DNA of 64,000 nt. Source: Procambarus clarkii (taxonomy: Eukaryota > Arthropoda > Malacostraca > Decapoda > Cambaridae). A program made the position numbers and the translations under genes. The notes beneath the pieces are model-generated. The model was given only the letters and a program-made list of their open reading frames with translations. It ran no database searches and had not been told where the DNA came from. The stretch spans positions 21,944,865 to 22,008,864 of the forward strand of contig NC_091195.1 of assembly GCF_040958095.1 (NCBI RefSeq), given 5' to 3'. Each line of letters opens with the position of its first letter. Position 1 is the first letter of the stretch. Shown here piece by piece: positions 10,301 to 18,396 of this stretch.

Positions 10301-11260
10301 TTACAATATAGATTCTACAGCTTTTCTAATCTCATCTTCATTATATTCCATTTCCATTTCCATTTTCTCTTTGTCTTCATTGTCGTCGTCTTCCACAATA
10401 GTGAGCACTTCATCACCCACAGTAACAGACATGGCGCCGGTAGATGGATCATCTTCCACGACAGCTGACCCGTCTTCTCTCACGTCAGCGGCAGGTCCGA
10501 CAGTAGAAACAGAGTCTTTATCATTCGTAGAAACAGGTGGAATGGCCATACGTGGAATCTTGTGTCTAAAGATGCCATGGGTTGGAGAGCGAGTTGGCGT
10601 GTCATTATTTACAGGACATATCATTAAAGTGTCTATACCACGTTCTTGCAGTTTCTGAGCTAATTTGCACATCACAGGGAAATATTTAGTCTCCCATATG
10701 TTGCGTTCGCCACTTGTGAGATACTGCCCGCAAGCCTTGCCCAACCCATATGGGAAAATAATCCTTCCCACTTGTCCTCTTCGGCTTCTCTGAAGAATAT
10801 GTTCAATGGCTTTTCGCAGAGCTTTGTCAAACCAACGCCATCTTTGGTATTCGGTATCATTTTTCAGGCCGTCATAAAAATGCTCATCCAAACTCCATGC
10901 TTCGTACCTGGGCTTTTTGTAAGAAGATGGCGTCGCTGGACCGTTGGTAAACTGGGTGATTAATCCAATAAGGTGCGGTAAAACAGCATAACTTTCATAG
11001 GGGTCGTCATCCATCCTATTGCAGAATTCGGGTGCTTCGCCAACAAATATGAGGCCGGGGATATCTCTATCAGTTCTAACAGCACGATTTTTGTACGGCA
11101 GGTTTTTCCGATGCAATCGAGCATAGGGGTATCGTTCCCATAAAGTGTGCACCATTTCGCTCAACTGCACGCTTGTTGCATCCAAATCATAGAGCAGACA
11201 ATCACGATTGTTATAGATGGGCAAAGAGGCAAAGTCGCCAATCAGGGAGGGGAGCTCCAT
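10301..11260 (-). CDS. Macro-domain-like protein 2 with acidic tail (319 aa)
   Basis: Second paralogue. The shared blocks are NNRDCLLYDLDATSVQLSEM, LWERYPYARL, RAVRTDRDIPGLIF, LIGLITQFTNGPATPSSYKK, DGLKNDTEYQRWRWFDKAL, RIIFPYGLGKACGQYLTSG and DTLMICPVNND, at about residues 17-215. After the core comes a ~100-residue extension absent from the other two, ending in a very acidic, Met/Glu-rich segment (DDDNEDKEKMEMEMEYNEDE). Short insertions (MDDDPYESYAVLPHL) distinguish it from copies 1 and 3. Only 36 bp separate its ATG from the stop of gene 3, and its TATA box overlaps that stop. The variant signal ATTAAA at 10288-10283 follows its stop. Intact frame across 960 nt implies recent selection or recent arrival. 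Confidence 0.6.
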   Translation of the reverse strand: MELPSLIGDFASLPIYNNRDCLLYDLDATSVQLSEMVHTLWERYPYARLHRKNLPYKNRAVRTDRDIPGLIFVGEAPEFCNRMDDDPYESYAVLPHLIGLITQFTNGPATPSSYKKPRYEAWSLDEHFYDGLKNDTEYQRWRWFDKALRKAIEHILQRSRRGQVGRIIFPYGLGKACGQYLTSGERNIWETKYFPVMCKLAQKLQERGIDTLMICPVNNDTPTRSPTHGIFRHKIPRMAIPPVSTNDKDSVSTVGPAADVREDGSAVVEDDPSTGAMSVTVGDEVLTIVEDDDNEDKEKMEMEMEYNEDEIRKAVESIL

Positions 11261-11296
11261 AGTGCTGGCTTGTGAGGTAGTGACTCGGAAGGGGGT

Positions 11297-11303
11297 CTAT
11301 ATA
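11297..11303 (-). promoter_or_regulatory. TATA box of macro-like gene 2, overlapping stop of gene 3
   Basis: Minus-strand TATATAG whose last three bases are the TAG stop of gene 3; 43 nt upstream of the ATG at 11260. Confidence 0.55.
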
Positions 11304-11980
11304 CACTTTTCACGCCGGCGCGGGGGACAACTGCGCATCGTAGAGTTGCCAGGGACATTTTTTTTTTCCTTGGAGCTCTGGTCATTACGCACCAATATAA
11401 CATTAACATCGTAATGTTTTAAGTTTTTATACAGATCTTCGATAATTGGAAGATATGTTTCCTCCCAAACTTCATCTCTTTGAACACAGGTGCGACCAAT
11501 ACCCACAGGTAATACAACTCGTGCGATTTCCGGAGAAGACTTGATGAATCTCGTTATGGCTTCTATAGCCTTTTTGAAATAGATGAGGCGATTTTGCGTT
11601 GTATCTTCTTTTAATCCGGCGAGCATATCACGATCTTTGGATTTTTCTATATGCGACTTGGCGATCTCATTGTTCTCTACAGGCGCCCCTATACCATATT
11701 GCACTGCAGCAGCAATAATGCAGGGGAGATTTTCAGCTCGACGATTGGAGACATGAATTGAACCGGGAATTGGGCGATCATGGGGAACACATCTCTTGAG
11801 ATTATACAAAGGCCTGCGTTCACCATAGGCGCTTGCGTGTTTGTATTTCACTGATATGTCCTTCGCCATCCCGTACGGGACGCAAGATATGCAGTTTACA
11901 GGATACACAATGCAAGTTTCATTATTGCAAAATTCTTCATCGGTTAAATATCCGGTGTGCGTTTCCAGCCACGTCTCCAT
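11297..11980 (-). CDS. Macro-domain-like protein 3 (227 aa)
   Basis: Third paralogue and the one closest to a canonical macro domain: ETCIVYPVNCISCVPYGMAK resembles the V-N-x-V-N-C-x-G-x-x-G-x-G-x-A start of phage/yeast-type macro domains, with PVNC preserved. Then come YKHASAYGERRP, PHDRPIPGSIHV, IIAAAVQYGIGAPVENNEIA, KDRDMLAGLKEDTTQNRLIY, ARVVLPVGIGRTCVQRDEVW and NVILVRNDQSS. If it binds ADP-ribose it would act in cytosol or nucleus, on ADP-ribosylated protein or ADP-ribose phosphate; this is inference. The order of divergence suggests gene 3 is nearest to the founder and genes 1 and 2 are derived duplicates. It faces away from the IAP gene across an 838-bp intergenic region. Confidence 0.65.
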   Translation of the reverse strand: METWLETHTGYLTDEEFCNNETCIVYPVNCISCVPYGMAKDISVKYKHASAYGERRPLYNLKRCVPHDRPIPGSIHVSNRRAENLPCIIAAAVQYGIGAPVENNEIAKSHIEKSKDRDMLAGLKEDTTQNRLIYFKKAIEAITRFIKSSPEIARVVLPVGIGRTCVQRDEVWEETYLPIIEDLYKNLKHYDVNVILVRNDQSSKEKKNVPGNSTMRSCPPRRREKCI

Positions 11981-12818
11981 TTTTCTTTTTTTTTTTTACT
12001 TTCCCTTATGTTTTGGATAAAGCCTAGTCAACCGCCCTGTGTCGACCCTGCGAATATTCGTCGTGGGGGCTTTGCGCCCTTATATCTCCATCCCTGCTAG
12101 TGCGTGTAAAAGTTACCACGTACTGAGCAAATATTTATATTATTATTATAAGGGCCTCGACCAACAAGAAGCCCATAGGAACATTTTTTTTTCACTGACT
12201 TAATTAGCATAAAAAAAACCACCTCAAATAGCGCAATATGTATCTCAAAATATCTTGCCATAAAATATCAATATACGTCAGCTTAATACCCAAACACTGG
12301 CAACCTTTTTTTTCAGAAGCAGAAAAGGTCAAACACAGTGCGACATGTTACAATTTTTTTTTTTTAATGTCCCCCCCCCATGAAAAAACCATAGTCAGAC
12401 CATATTCCCTTAATGAAATATATATAAAGTCATGGAGGCCACATCATTATTGGAAGGTTTGTGATAACTTATTGACATTAGGGATACCTTATGTAGTTAA
12501 TGACATTTCTCGATAATTATCACAAAAAATAAGCACTTGGTCACCTTTCCTAGACTACCAACTGCCATCTTTTTTTTTTTAATTCACTGCATTATGCAAC
12601 ATGATTTAGCACATTTGCGAGTCATTTTTTCCTTTCCCTGTTTCCTCATAATTATGCCATAAAAAAAAGAGTAGCGGTGGCTAGAATTGCCAAACCAAAA
12701 AAAAAAAAGAAACTAGCACATATGTAGCGATCTTTGACACTTATTTCGGGGAGGGAAAGGACGGGCAATATATAGCCTAGGATCTTGCCTCCATTCGCCA
12801 GTGTCGCACCAGTACACA
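11981..12818. promoter_or_regulatory. Divergent intergenic region between macro-like 3 and IAP
   Basis: No supported ORF. On the minus side an ATATAAG lies at 12086-12080, about 106 nt before the ATG at 11980, with a purine-rich stretch directly before the ATG. On the plus side a TATATAG lies at 12769-12775. The middle (12150-12720) carries many 8-11-nt A or T runs and C8 at 12372, but no recognisable repeat family. Confidence 0.45.
12769..12775 (+). promoter_or_regulatory. TATA box of the IAP gene
   Basis: TATATAG in gggcaatatatagcc, 50 nt upstream of the ATG at 12819; transcription would start around 12798-12800, giving a ~20-nt leader. Confidence 0.6.
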
Positions 12819-13880
12819 ATGGAACCTTCCCGTACTAAAACGTTTTACTCCAGGGACAGTCTTAAATGTGCCCAAATGCGTTTAGACACCTTTATAAATT
12901 GGCCTGTCGAGTGGCTAAACCCCCAAGACCTGGTGAATGAGGGATTTTATTATCTGAGAGTTGCGGATCATTGTTCCTGCGCCTTTTGTTGTAAAGTTGT
13001 GCATGCTTGGATTGAGGGCGATACGCCCCGTAGTAGGCATGCGAAAGTGTCGCCAAATTGTTCCTTCATAAGAGGCGAAAAGGACAATAACGTTCCTTTG
13101 GAAATCACCAAACTGGCATTCGAATATGGGCTGGATTTCTTTTCACCACTATTCGAACCAAAGAATATAGCAACATCTGATCGTGAGTATATTGTATAAA
13201 TATAATTTACTAGTTTATCTGTGAATAATTAGTATTGGCGATGTGGAGGGAGGACAAAAAAAAAAAAATAAGTATAAACGCAGTAAGTCTTTTCAAATAA
13301 TTTTTCTTTATTTTTTTTTGTTTTTGAAAGAATTGACTTAGAACCTGTGTCTTATGCATATATGTGATGGAGCATCTTTGTTTTTTTAGAGACCCCACCC
13401 CGCGAGGAAGAAACTAAAATGACTGGAGATGATTTGCAGGTTCTGGGGGTAATTCCATACGCTAAACCTAGATATCCAGGCTTGGCAACATACAAACAGC
13501 GTTTGGAAACATTCGACCTCAGCTGGACTGGTTGTGTCAAGCAAACATCTCACGAATTGGCAGAATCAGGATTTTTCTTCTGTGGTAAACAAATATTGTT
13601 GGAGTTTTTGTTATTTTTAGTGTGTGCGTGTGTATCCTCCTGGCCGGGGAGGATTTACTGGGCGCAAATCCTTAACTGTAGCCTCTGTTTAACTCAACAG
13701 TAAAATGGGTACTTGGTTGTAAAAAACGATTCTTCGAGGTGGGGATTGTATTCTAGGGACCTGCCCGAAATGCTAGGCCGTACAAGAATGTAACAACTCT
13801 TGTATATATCTGAAAAAAAAAGTGTGTTTACTCCCCCAATTGTGCTTGCGGGGGTGGAGCTCTGGCTCTTTGGTCCCGGG

Positions 13881-13917
<37 letters not shown>

Positions 13918-14869
13918 TGTGTGTGTGTTTGTATTACAACATTGCCGGATGTGAGCTATAATAATAATAATGAATGGGAATATTTTTTTTCTTAAATTTA
14001 CAGGCCTAAGTGACCACATGCGCTGCTTTTTCTGTGGGAATGGTTTTCGTAATTGGGAACCCGCTGACGACCCTTGGACACTGCACGCGCAATGGTATCC
14101 TGAGTGCACCTTTGTCAACATTAAAAAGGATGCACAGTTCATTAAGAATGCTAGAGAATCTTCGCAGCGTCGAACTATAAAACCCATAGATGAACATCTT
14201 TTAACTGGTCTGATGGAAGGTTTGGGTTTTTTCCCAGCATTAATTGAACATTTTGGATTTCCTGATGTCTGTGTGAGACCTGCCTTAAGGCTATATCTCA
14301 AAAGCACCAAAGATTTATTACCGTTTGTTACAGAGGCCAGATGTATAGAATTAATGTTGTGGTATATGCAAGAGAGCACTAAAGCCGAAATGGGTTTAAG
14401 GGGAATTCATCATGAGGATGTGGAAGGTAGGGTAGAGCCTGCGAATCTGGAATGGCAATCCGCACCCTCTGACATGGAAACAGTCGCCACAGCTAATGAA
14501 ATGGATGTCGACGTTGTTGGATCAATGAGCGGGTTCATGAGCACTAATCTTGGTTTGCGGGCTTTGCCTTCTCCTGTTGAAACAAAGGCGGAAGAGACGA
14601 CTATAGTCGCTAATGAAATGGATGTTGAAACTGGCGAAGAGGCCACAGACTTTGATGCGACATCCCATGTTGAAACTGTGATGAACACATCTACGCCAAC
14701 GTCTTGGGCTGCTGATATTTTGTGTAAGGTGTGCTTTAACAATGCGTTGAGTGTCGTACTGCTGCCCTGCAGACATATGGTAACATGCAGTAATTGTCTT
14801 GTATCTATGAGAAACTGCCCCATTTGCAGACGCACCATTTCGCATGTCCTTCGACCGATTATTTCCTAA
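12819..14869 (+). CDS. Inhibitor of apoptosis protein: BIR-BIR-RING, three exons
   Basis: Exons 12819-13182, 13390-13584 and 14004-14869; introns have GTGAGT..TTTTTTAG and GTAAAC..TTACAG ends and both are phase 1. The spliced frame is 474 aa. BIR1 has the zinc set C54-x2-C57-x16-H74-x6-C81 and BIR2 C194-x2-C197-x16-H214-x6-C221. A C-terminal C3HC4 RING (C427, C430, C442, H444, C448, C451, C458, C461) should give E3 ubiquitin-ligase activity. Such proteins bind caspases or IAP antagonists through BIR grooves and ubiquitylate them in the cytosol, blocking cell death. Intron 2 falls inside BIR2, just before the zinc ligands. The linker (about 230-425) repeats ANEMDV twice. The architecture equals insect DIAP1-like and baculovirus-type IAPs; short introns and the cassette context favour an element- or virus-carried gene of host origin, but a plain host paralogue is possible. 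All zinc ligands are intact. Confidence 0.9.
13625..13812 (-). repeat. tRNA-derived SINE fragment in IAP intron 2
   Basis: cctggccggggaggatttac, cctctgtttaactcaacagt, aaacgattcttcg and gtacaagaatgtaacaactc match, in the same order, the inverse of the SINE at 60290-60545. The tRNA-like head (5' part) is missing, so it is a partial or eroded copy. It lies wholly inside the intron and does not touch the splice sites. Confidence 0.75.
13884..13928. repeat. (GT)n microsatellite in IAP intron 2
   Basis: About 20 GT units with one gcgc interruption. Confidence 0.9.
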
Positions 14870-14907
14870 GAAGACAAAAAAGGCATAGAGACTAATTTAT
14901 TTATGTA

Positions 14908-14913
14908 AATAAA
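14908..14913 (+). terminator. Polyadenylation signal of the IAP gene
   Basis: AATAAA 38 nt after the TAA stop, giving a very short 3' UTR. Confidence 0.65.
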
Positions 14914-14990
14914 AATTGTACAAATGTCGAGTTGTTTTTTTATATTCATAAATTAGTATAAATAAGCTCACATTTTCATGAACAGTATTT

Positions 14991-15022
<32 letters not shown>

Positions 15023-15025
15023 TTA

Positions 15026-15443
15026 GATTGCAATTGCTTATTTACTGCCCTAAAATCATTGATCCGGGGGGTGGGGGCGAGATACTGCCTCATTTAGAGA
15101 AATTTGCTATGTGCAATAGCTCGGACGTTGGGGAACTGAACCGGGTCCTGCACGAAGGTTGCTCAACATTCCGCTCGAATATGGACAAAAATAGAATCTC
15201 TCTCTCTCTCTCTTTCTGAGGTAAAGAACCTTTTGAGACCTAGCACTCAAAGGCTAAAAAAAAAAGATTAACACCTTTATAATTAGAGAGACAGCTAAGA
15301 TACTGCATCATTTAGTGAAATTTGTAATGTCCATTAGCTCGGACGTTGGGGAACTGAACCAGGGCCCGCACGAAGGTTGCTCTGCTCCTGTGCAAATGAG
15401 GAAACATTTGGGAGAAAGAGAGGAAGCAAGATTTACTCCCTTG
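15026..15443 (-). repeat. Right inverted-repeat arm with two iterons
   Basis: Reverse complement of the left arm (same outer caagggagtaaatc, same inner gcaattgcaatc), with one ~220-bp iteron fewer and few substitutions. It is preceded on the inside by an unusual T12-G20 homopolymer pair at 14989-15020. Confidence 0.9.
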
Positions 15444-15890
15444 GAAAACCTTTATAAAAAATTAGTGGCCAGAGCTTTGAAAATATTGGCAACTTTCATT
15501 TTTTATACAGAATGAAACTCTTAATTAATAAATATATATATCCTGAAGAATAAATCTTCCTCTATGAGACATATATTTTTAGTTAGTTTTAAAAGTTTGT
15601 AATTACGGTAATGATAAAGCCTTCCAACCATGGCTCATTAAAAGTTTTTTTTATTTATGAAATCGTGTAAGTATTTATGCAATATTTATTATCAAACAAT
15701 CATAATACGCAGTAGCATATCATTTTTATAAAGAGGCTTTATAAGGTAAATATAATAGCAATGCGAAACTCTTTCTATCTGACGTATTATTTTAAATAAA
15801 TACATTTGGGCGAAAAACATGTCTATTGGCCGCGTGAGCGACTTAGGGTGGGCTCTTGCAGATTCTATGTATTTTAATCTCTAAACATTT
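15444..15890. other. AT-rich spacer, nothing recognised
   Basis: No ORF, no copy elsewhere in the window that I can see. Confidence 0.5.
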
Positions 15891-15895
15891 GAGTG

Positions 15896-16032
15896 CCAAG
15901 AACAACTCTCGTGCAGGCCCGCATTCAGTTCTCGACGTTCAAGCTTTTGCTATAGTAAATGTCTCTAAAAATGAGGCCGTATCTCGCCCTGACCAACTGT
16001 TTTTGGCTCAATTGTAATCCATCCAGCCGCAG
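15896..16032 (+). repeat. Diverged third copy of the cassette iteron
   Basis: tttgagtgccaagaacaa, tcgtgcaggcccg..ttcagtt, tctctaaaaatgaggc, gtatctcgcc and aatccatccagccg follow the order of the left-arm third iteron at roughly 75% identity, in left-arm orientation. It extends the inverted-repeat family beyond the cassette boundary. Confidence 0.7.
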
Positions 16033-16103
16033 TCAGCAGGGCAGGACCCAGTGCAGGTTTGGAAGGCTTTGGAAATTAAAGCACCGTAAGATTGTGAGTG
16101 TTC

Positions 16104-16677
16104 AAGTTTAGGGGGGACTAAGTATTTTGCGCGAATGTGAAAGCCCTGGGTTTATTTGTGTAAGTTAAAAATTTAGTTTTTGTTTGTGTATAAGAGTTTA
16201 GCAATGTGTTTAAGTAAGATTGTGCAACTGTTTTAAGTTTAGGGGGGACTAAGTATTTTGCGCGAATGTGAAAGCCCTGGGTTTATTTGTGTAAGTTAAA
16301 AATTGAGTTTTTGTTTGTGTATAAGAGTTTAGCAATGTGTTTAAGTAAGATTGTACAACTGTTTTAAGTTTAGGGGGGACTAAGTATTTTGCGCGAATGT
16401 GAAAGCCCTGGGTTTATTTGTGTAAGTTAAAAAAATGAGTTTTTGTTTGTGTATAAGAGTTTAGCAATGTGTTTAAGTAAGATTGTGCAACTGTTTTAAG
16501 TTTAGGGGGGACTAAGTATTTTGCGCGAATGTGAAAGCCCTGGGTTTATTTGTGTAAGTTAAAAAATTGAGTTTTTGTTTGTGTATAAGAGTTTAGCAAT
16601 GTAGTGTGTATAAGAGTTTAGCAATGTGTTTAAGTAAGATTGTGCAACTGTTTTAAGTTTAGGGGGGACTAAGTACA
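16104..16677 (+). repeat. 131-bp tandem array, about 4.4 units
   Basis: Units start at aagtttaggggggactaagt (16104, 16235, 16366, 16498, 16655). The period is 131-132 bp, the fourth unit being 157 bp because of a short internal duplication (gtgtataagagtttagcaat). Units are nearly identical, pointing to recent amplification. No coding potential. Confidence 0.95.
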
Positions 16678-16695
16678 GATAGCGCCAGTCGTTGC

Positions 16696-16710
16696 GCTAT
16701 ACGAAGTTAT
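16696..16710 (+). other. 15-bp match to a loxP half-site
   Basis: gctatacgaagttat equals the right arm of loxP (TATACGAAGTTAT) plus the adjoining GC of its spacer. The left arm is absent. It lies exactly at the edge of the 131-bp array. It may be chance, a tyrosine-recombinase-like site, or a library linker trace. Confidence 0.4.
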
Positions 16711-16784
16711 TGGGCCCCCACCACAATAGCTGAAAACTATTATGTTAAAAAATGAAATTTAATACAGAATACCCCAATACGTAT

Positions 16785-16959
16785 TAAATGATTGATTGAT
16801 TGATAAAGATTAAGCCACCCAAAAGGTGGCACGGGCATGAATAGCCCGTAAGTGGTGGCCCTTTTGAGCCATTACCAGTATCAAGAGCTGATACTGGAGA
16901 TTTGTGGAGGTGCAACTGCACCCTGCGTGACGGGAGATGTCTCCCGTAATTATTAATTT

Positions 16960-16992
<33 letters not shown>

Positions 16993-17028
16993 CCCAGTGT
17001 TCTGAGGTTGCATTTAACCATCAAGCTG
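16785..17028 (-). repeat. 3' UTR of the I-type LINE with (TCAA)n end
   Basis: Directly downstream (minus strand) of the RNase H ORF. It has a poly-A-rich stretch (T runs at 16959-16994 on the plus strand), the conserved module seen at 445-595, and a terminal attgattgattgat at 16790-16803, i.e. (TCAA)n on the LINE strand, the kind of short simple-repeat tail used by I-clade elements. Confidence 0.75.
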
Positions 17029-18396
17029 TTATCGTGGGGGAGGATACTGCTTCACAGTCTTTATGAGGGTGTCCAGCTGCTGGACACCTTTGTTGACCAG
17101 GAGAGTGGCTGTGTTGATGGCTTCAGGGTGGCCACTGCATGATTCAGGAACTCTTAAAGCTCTTCTAAGGTCATTGGTTGCTTCACATTCCAGAAGATAG
17201 TGAAGTAATGGCTTTTCTGTGACAGTTTGGCAGAAGATGCACTCTCTCTGTCGGGGTTCACCAATCTCCCAGTTGCATCTGTAACCTAGACGTAGTCTAT
17301 ATAGCCTAACTGCTATTTCCCTGTGGATTCCTTTTGGGATATTTAACCTTTCTAATTTGGTTGCCTGAAGATACCATGTTGCAGATGGCGAACCTTCAGC
17401 TATTCTCTGGTGTAGGTAGGCTTTGTTGAGATGTGAGAGTTTTTTGGTGATGATGTTTTTTATGTTCTCTAGGCTGGGTTGAATTGTTTTATGTATCACT
17501 GGATGACGAGTTGCCAATTTAGCAATTTCATCAGCTTTTTCATTTAATGGGATTCCAATATGGGATGGGATCCAGTTTAAAGTTATGTTGAGGCCTTTGC
17601 CTTTAGCGACTGCTCCTTGATACAAAATGGTGGTAATTATTTCCACATTATCTTTCCACTGTTTTTGTCCTAGTATTTGAAGTGCAGCTTTTGAGTCTGT
17701 GTGTATGATTGCATTTTGGGTGTTTTGTGCAATCACATATGCGAATGCCTGTTGTATGGCGAACAGCTCAGTTTGGGTTGATGATACTAGTCCTCCCAGT
17801 CTCCAATATGCCTGAACGCTGGTCGTGCAAAGAGCAGCGCCAGCACTCTCATTTTCTGTGTCCACCGATCCGTCTGTGAAGATGTGGGTGGCTCCTGCTA
17901 CTGCTATGCTATACATTTGCTCTTCTATTATGCGCCTTAGGATTGTCGGATCATAGGCAGCCTTTTTCATTGGGAGACTTTCTATTACTATTTTGAAAGT
18001 AGGCTCTTCCCACGGCGCGGAAGAAGTGTAATTTGGGTGTGGATGATCACCCTCTCTATCAAGAATCATGTTTTTTAAATGTAGTCTGTTTAGGACTTTT
18101 CCTGCTCTTGCAACCCAAGAGTTTCCATTGTTTTGGCCTAGTCCAACCACCAAGGCCTGTCGTACTGGGATTGGATCAGAAGAAATAATTATCTTACTGA
18201 TAATTGTAGCTGTCCTTTGTGATATTCTTTCTTGTAGAGAGGGCAAACCCGTCTCCAGTCTAAGAGTTTCAAGCCTGGTCCACATGGGGGCTCCCAGTGC
18301 AGCTCTCATAGCATTGTTTTGGGCAACTTCAAGCTTTTTCCACTGTTGGTGTGATAGATTTGTGAGTGCAAATATACAATATGGCTGAGGCCCCAC
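17029..18396 (-). CDS. 5'-truncated I-type LINE ORF2: RNase H end, frame intact (455 aa)
   Basis: An uninterrupted frame covering the end of the RT thumb/connection region (QQWKKLEVAQNNAMRAALGA), RNase HI and the Cys-His tail. All four RNase H carboxylates are visible: FTDGSVD, TQTELFAI, IHTDSKAAL and the Asp of PSHIGIPLNEKADEIAK. The tail has CIFCQTVTEKPLLHYLLEC. Full-length ORF2 of this clade is about 1,000-1,200 aa, so roughly the last 40% is present; the 5' end stops at about 18396, the expected result of incomplete reverse transcription. No stop or frameshift suggests a fairly recent insertion. The Met shown is not a real start. Confidence 0.85.
   Translation of the reverse strand: MGPQPYCIFALTNLSHQQWKKLEVAQNNAMRAALGAPMWTRLETLRLETGLPSLQERISQRTATIISKIIISSDPIPVRQALVVGLGQNNGNSWVARAGKVLNRLHLKNMILDREGDHPHPNYTSSAPWEEPTFKIVIESLPMKKAAYDPTILRRIIEEQMYSIAVAGATHIFTDGSVDTENESAGAALCTTSVQAYWRLGGLVSSTQTELFAIQQAFAYVIAQNTQNAIIHTDSKAALQILGQKQWKDNVEIITTILYQGAVAKGKGLNITLNWIPSHIGIPLNEKADEIAKLATRHPVIHKTIQPSLENIKNIITKKLSHLNKAYLHQRIAEGSPSATWYLQATKLERLNIPKGIHREIAVRLYRLRLGYRCNWEIGEPRQRECIFCQTVTEKPLLHYLLECEATNDLRRALRVPESCSGHPEAINTATLLVNKGVQQLDTLIKTVKQYPPPR

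Larger units (their letters stand above)
7071..15443. mobile_element. IAP/macro-like gene cassette bounded by long inverted repeats
   Basis: Left arm 7071-7723 and right arm 15026-15443 are inverted copies starting at the same outer base string (caagggagtaaatc) and ending at the same inner string (gcaattgcaatc). Between them lie five intact genes and no retrotransposon ORF; the only insert seen is a SINE in an IAP intron. No transposase, integrase or DNA polymerase is visible, and the flanks (tacct on the left, gaaaacc on the right) do not give a clear target-site duplication. Readings: a non-autonomous TIR transposon or Maverick-like remnant, a fragment of an integrated large DNA virus whose inverted repeats are homologous-region-like iterons, or an inverted host duplication. 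The 8.4-kb unit as one mobile element is inference; the inverted repeats are directly seen. Confidence 0.6.

Noticed and set aside
12238..12516. 92-codon frame between macro-like 3 and IAP
   Set aside because: Contains homopolymer-coded Phe runs, no homology I recognise, no promoter or polyadenylation signal in place.
13828..14379. Minus-strand 183-codon frame opposite IAP exon 3
   Set aside because: Antisense to a coding exon and extended through a (GT)n run; no independent support.
7071..15443. Complete Maverick/Polinton
   Set aside because: Long inverted repeats fit, but no protein-primed DNA polymerase, integrase, packaging ATPase or capsid gene is present, and no 6-bp target duplication was found.
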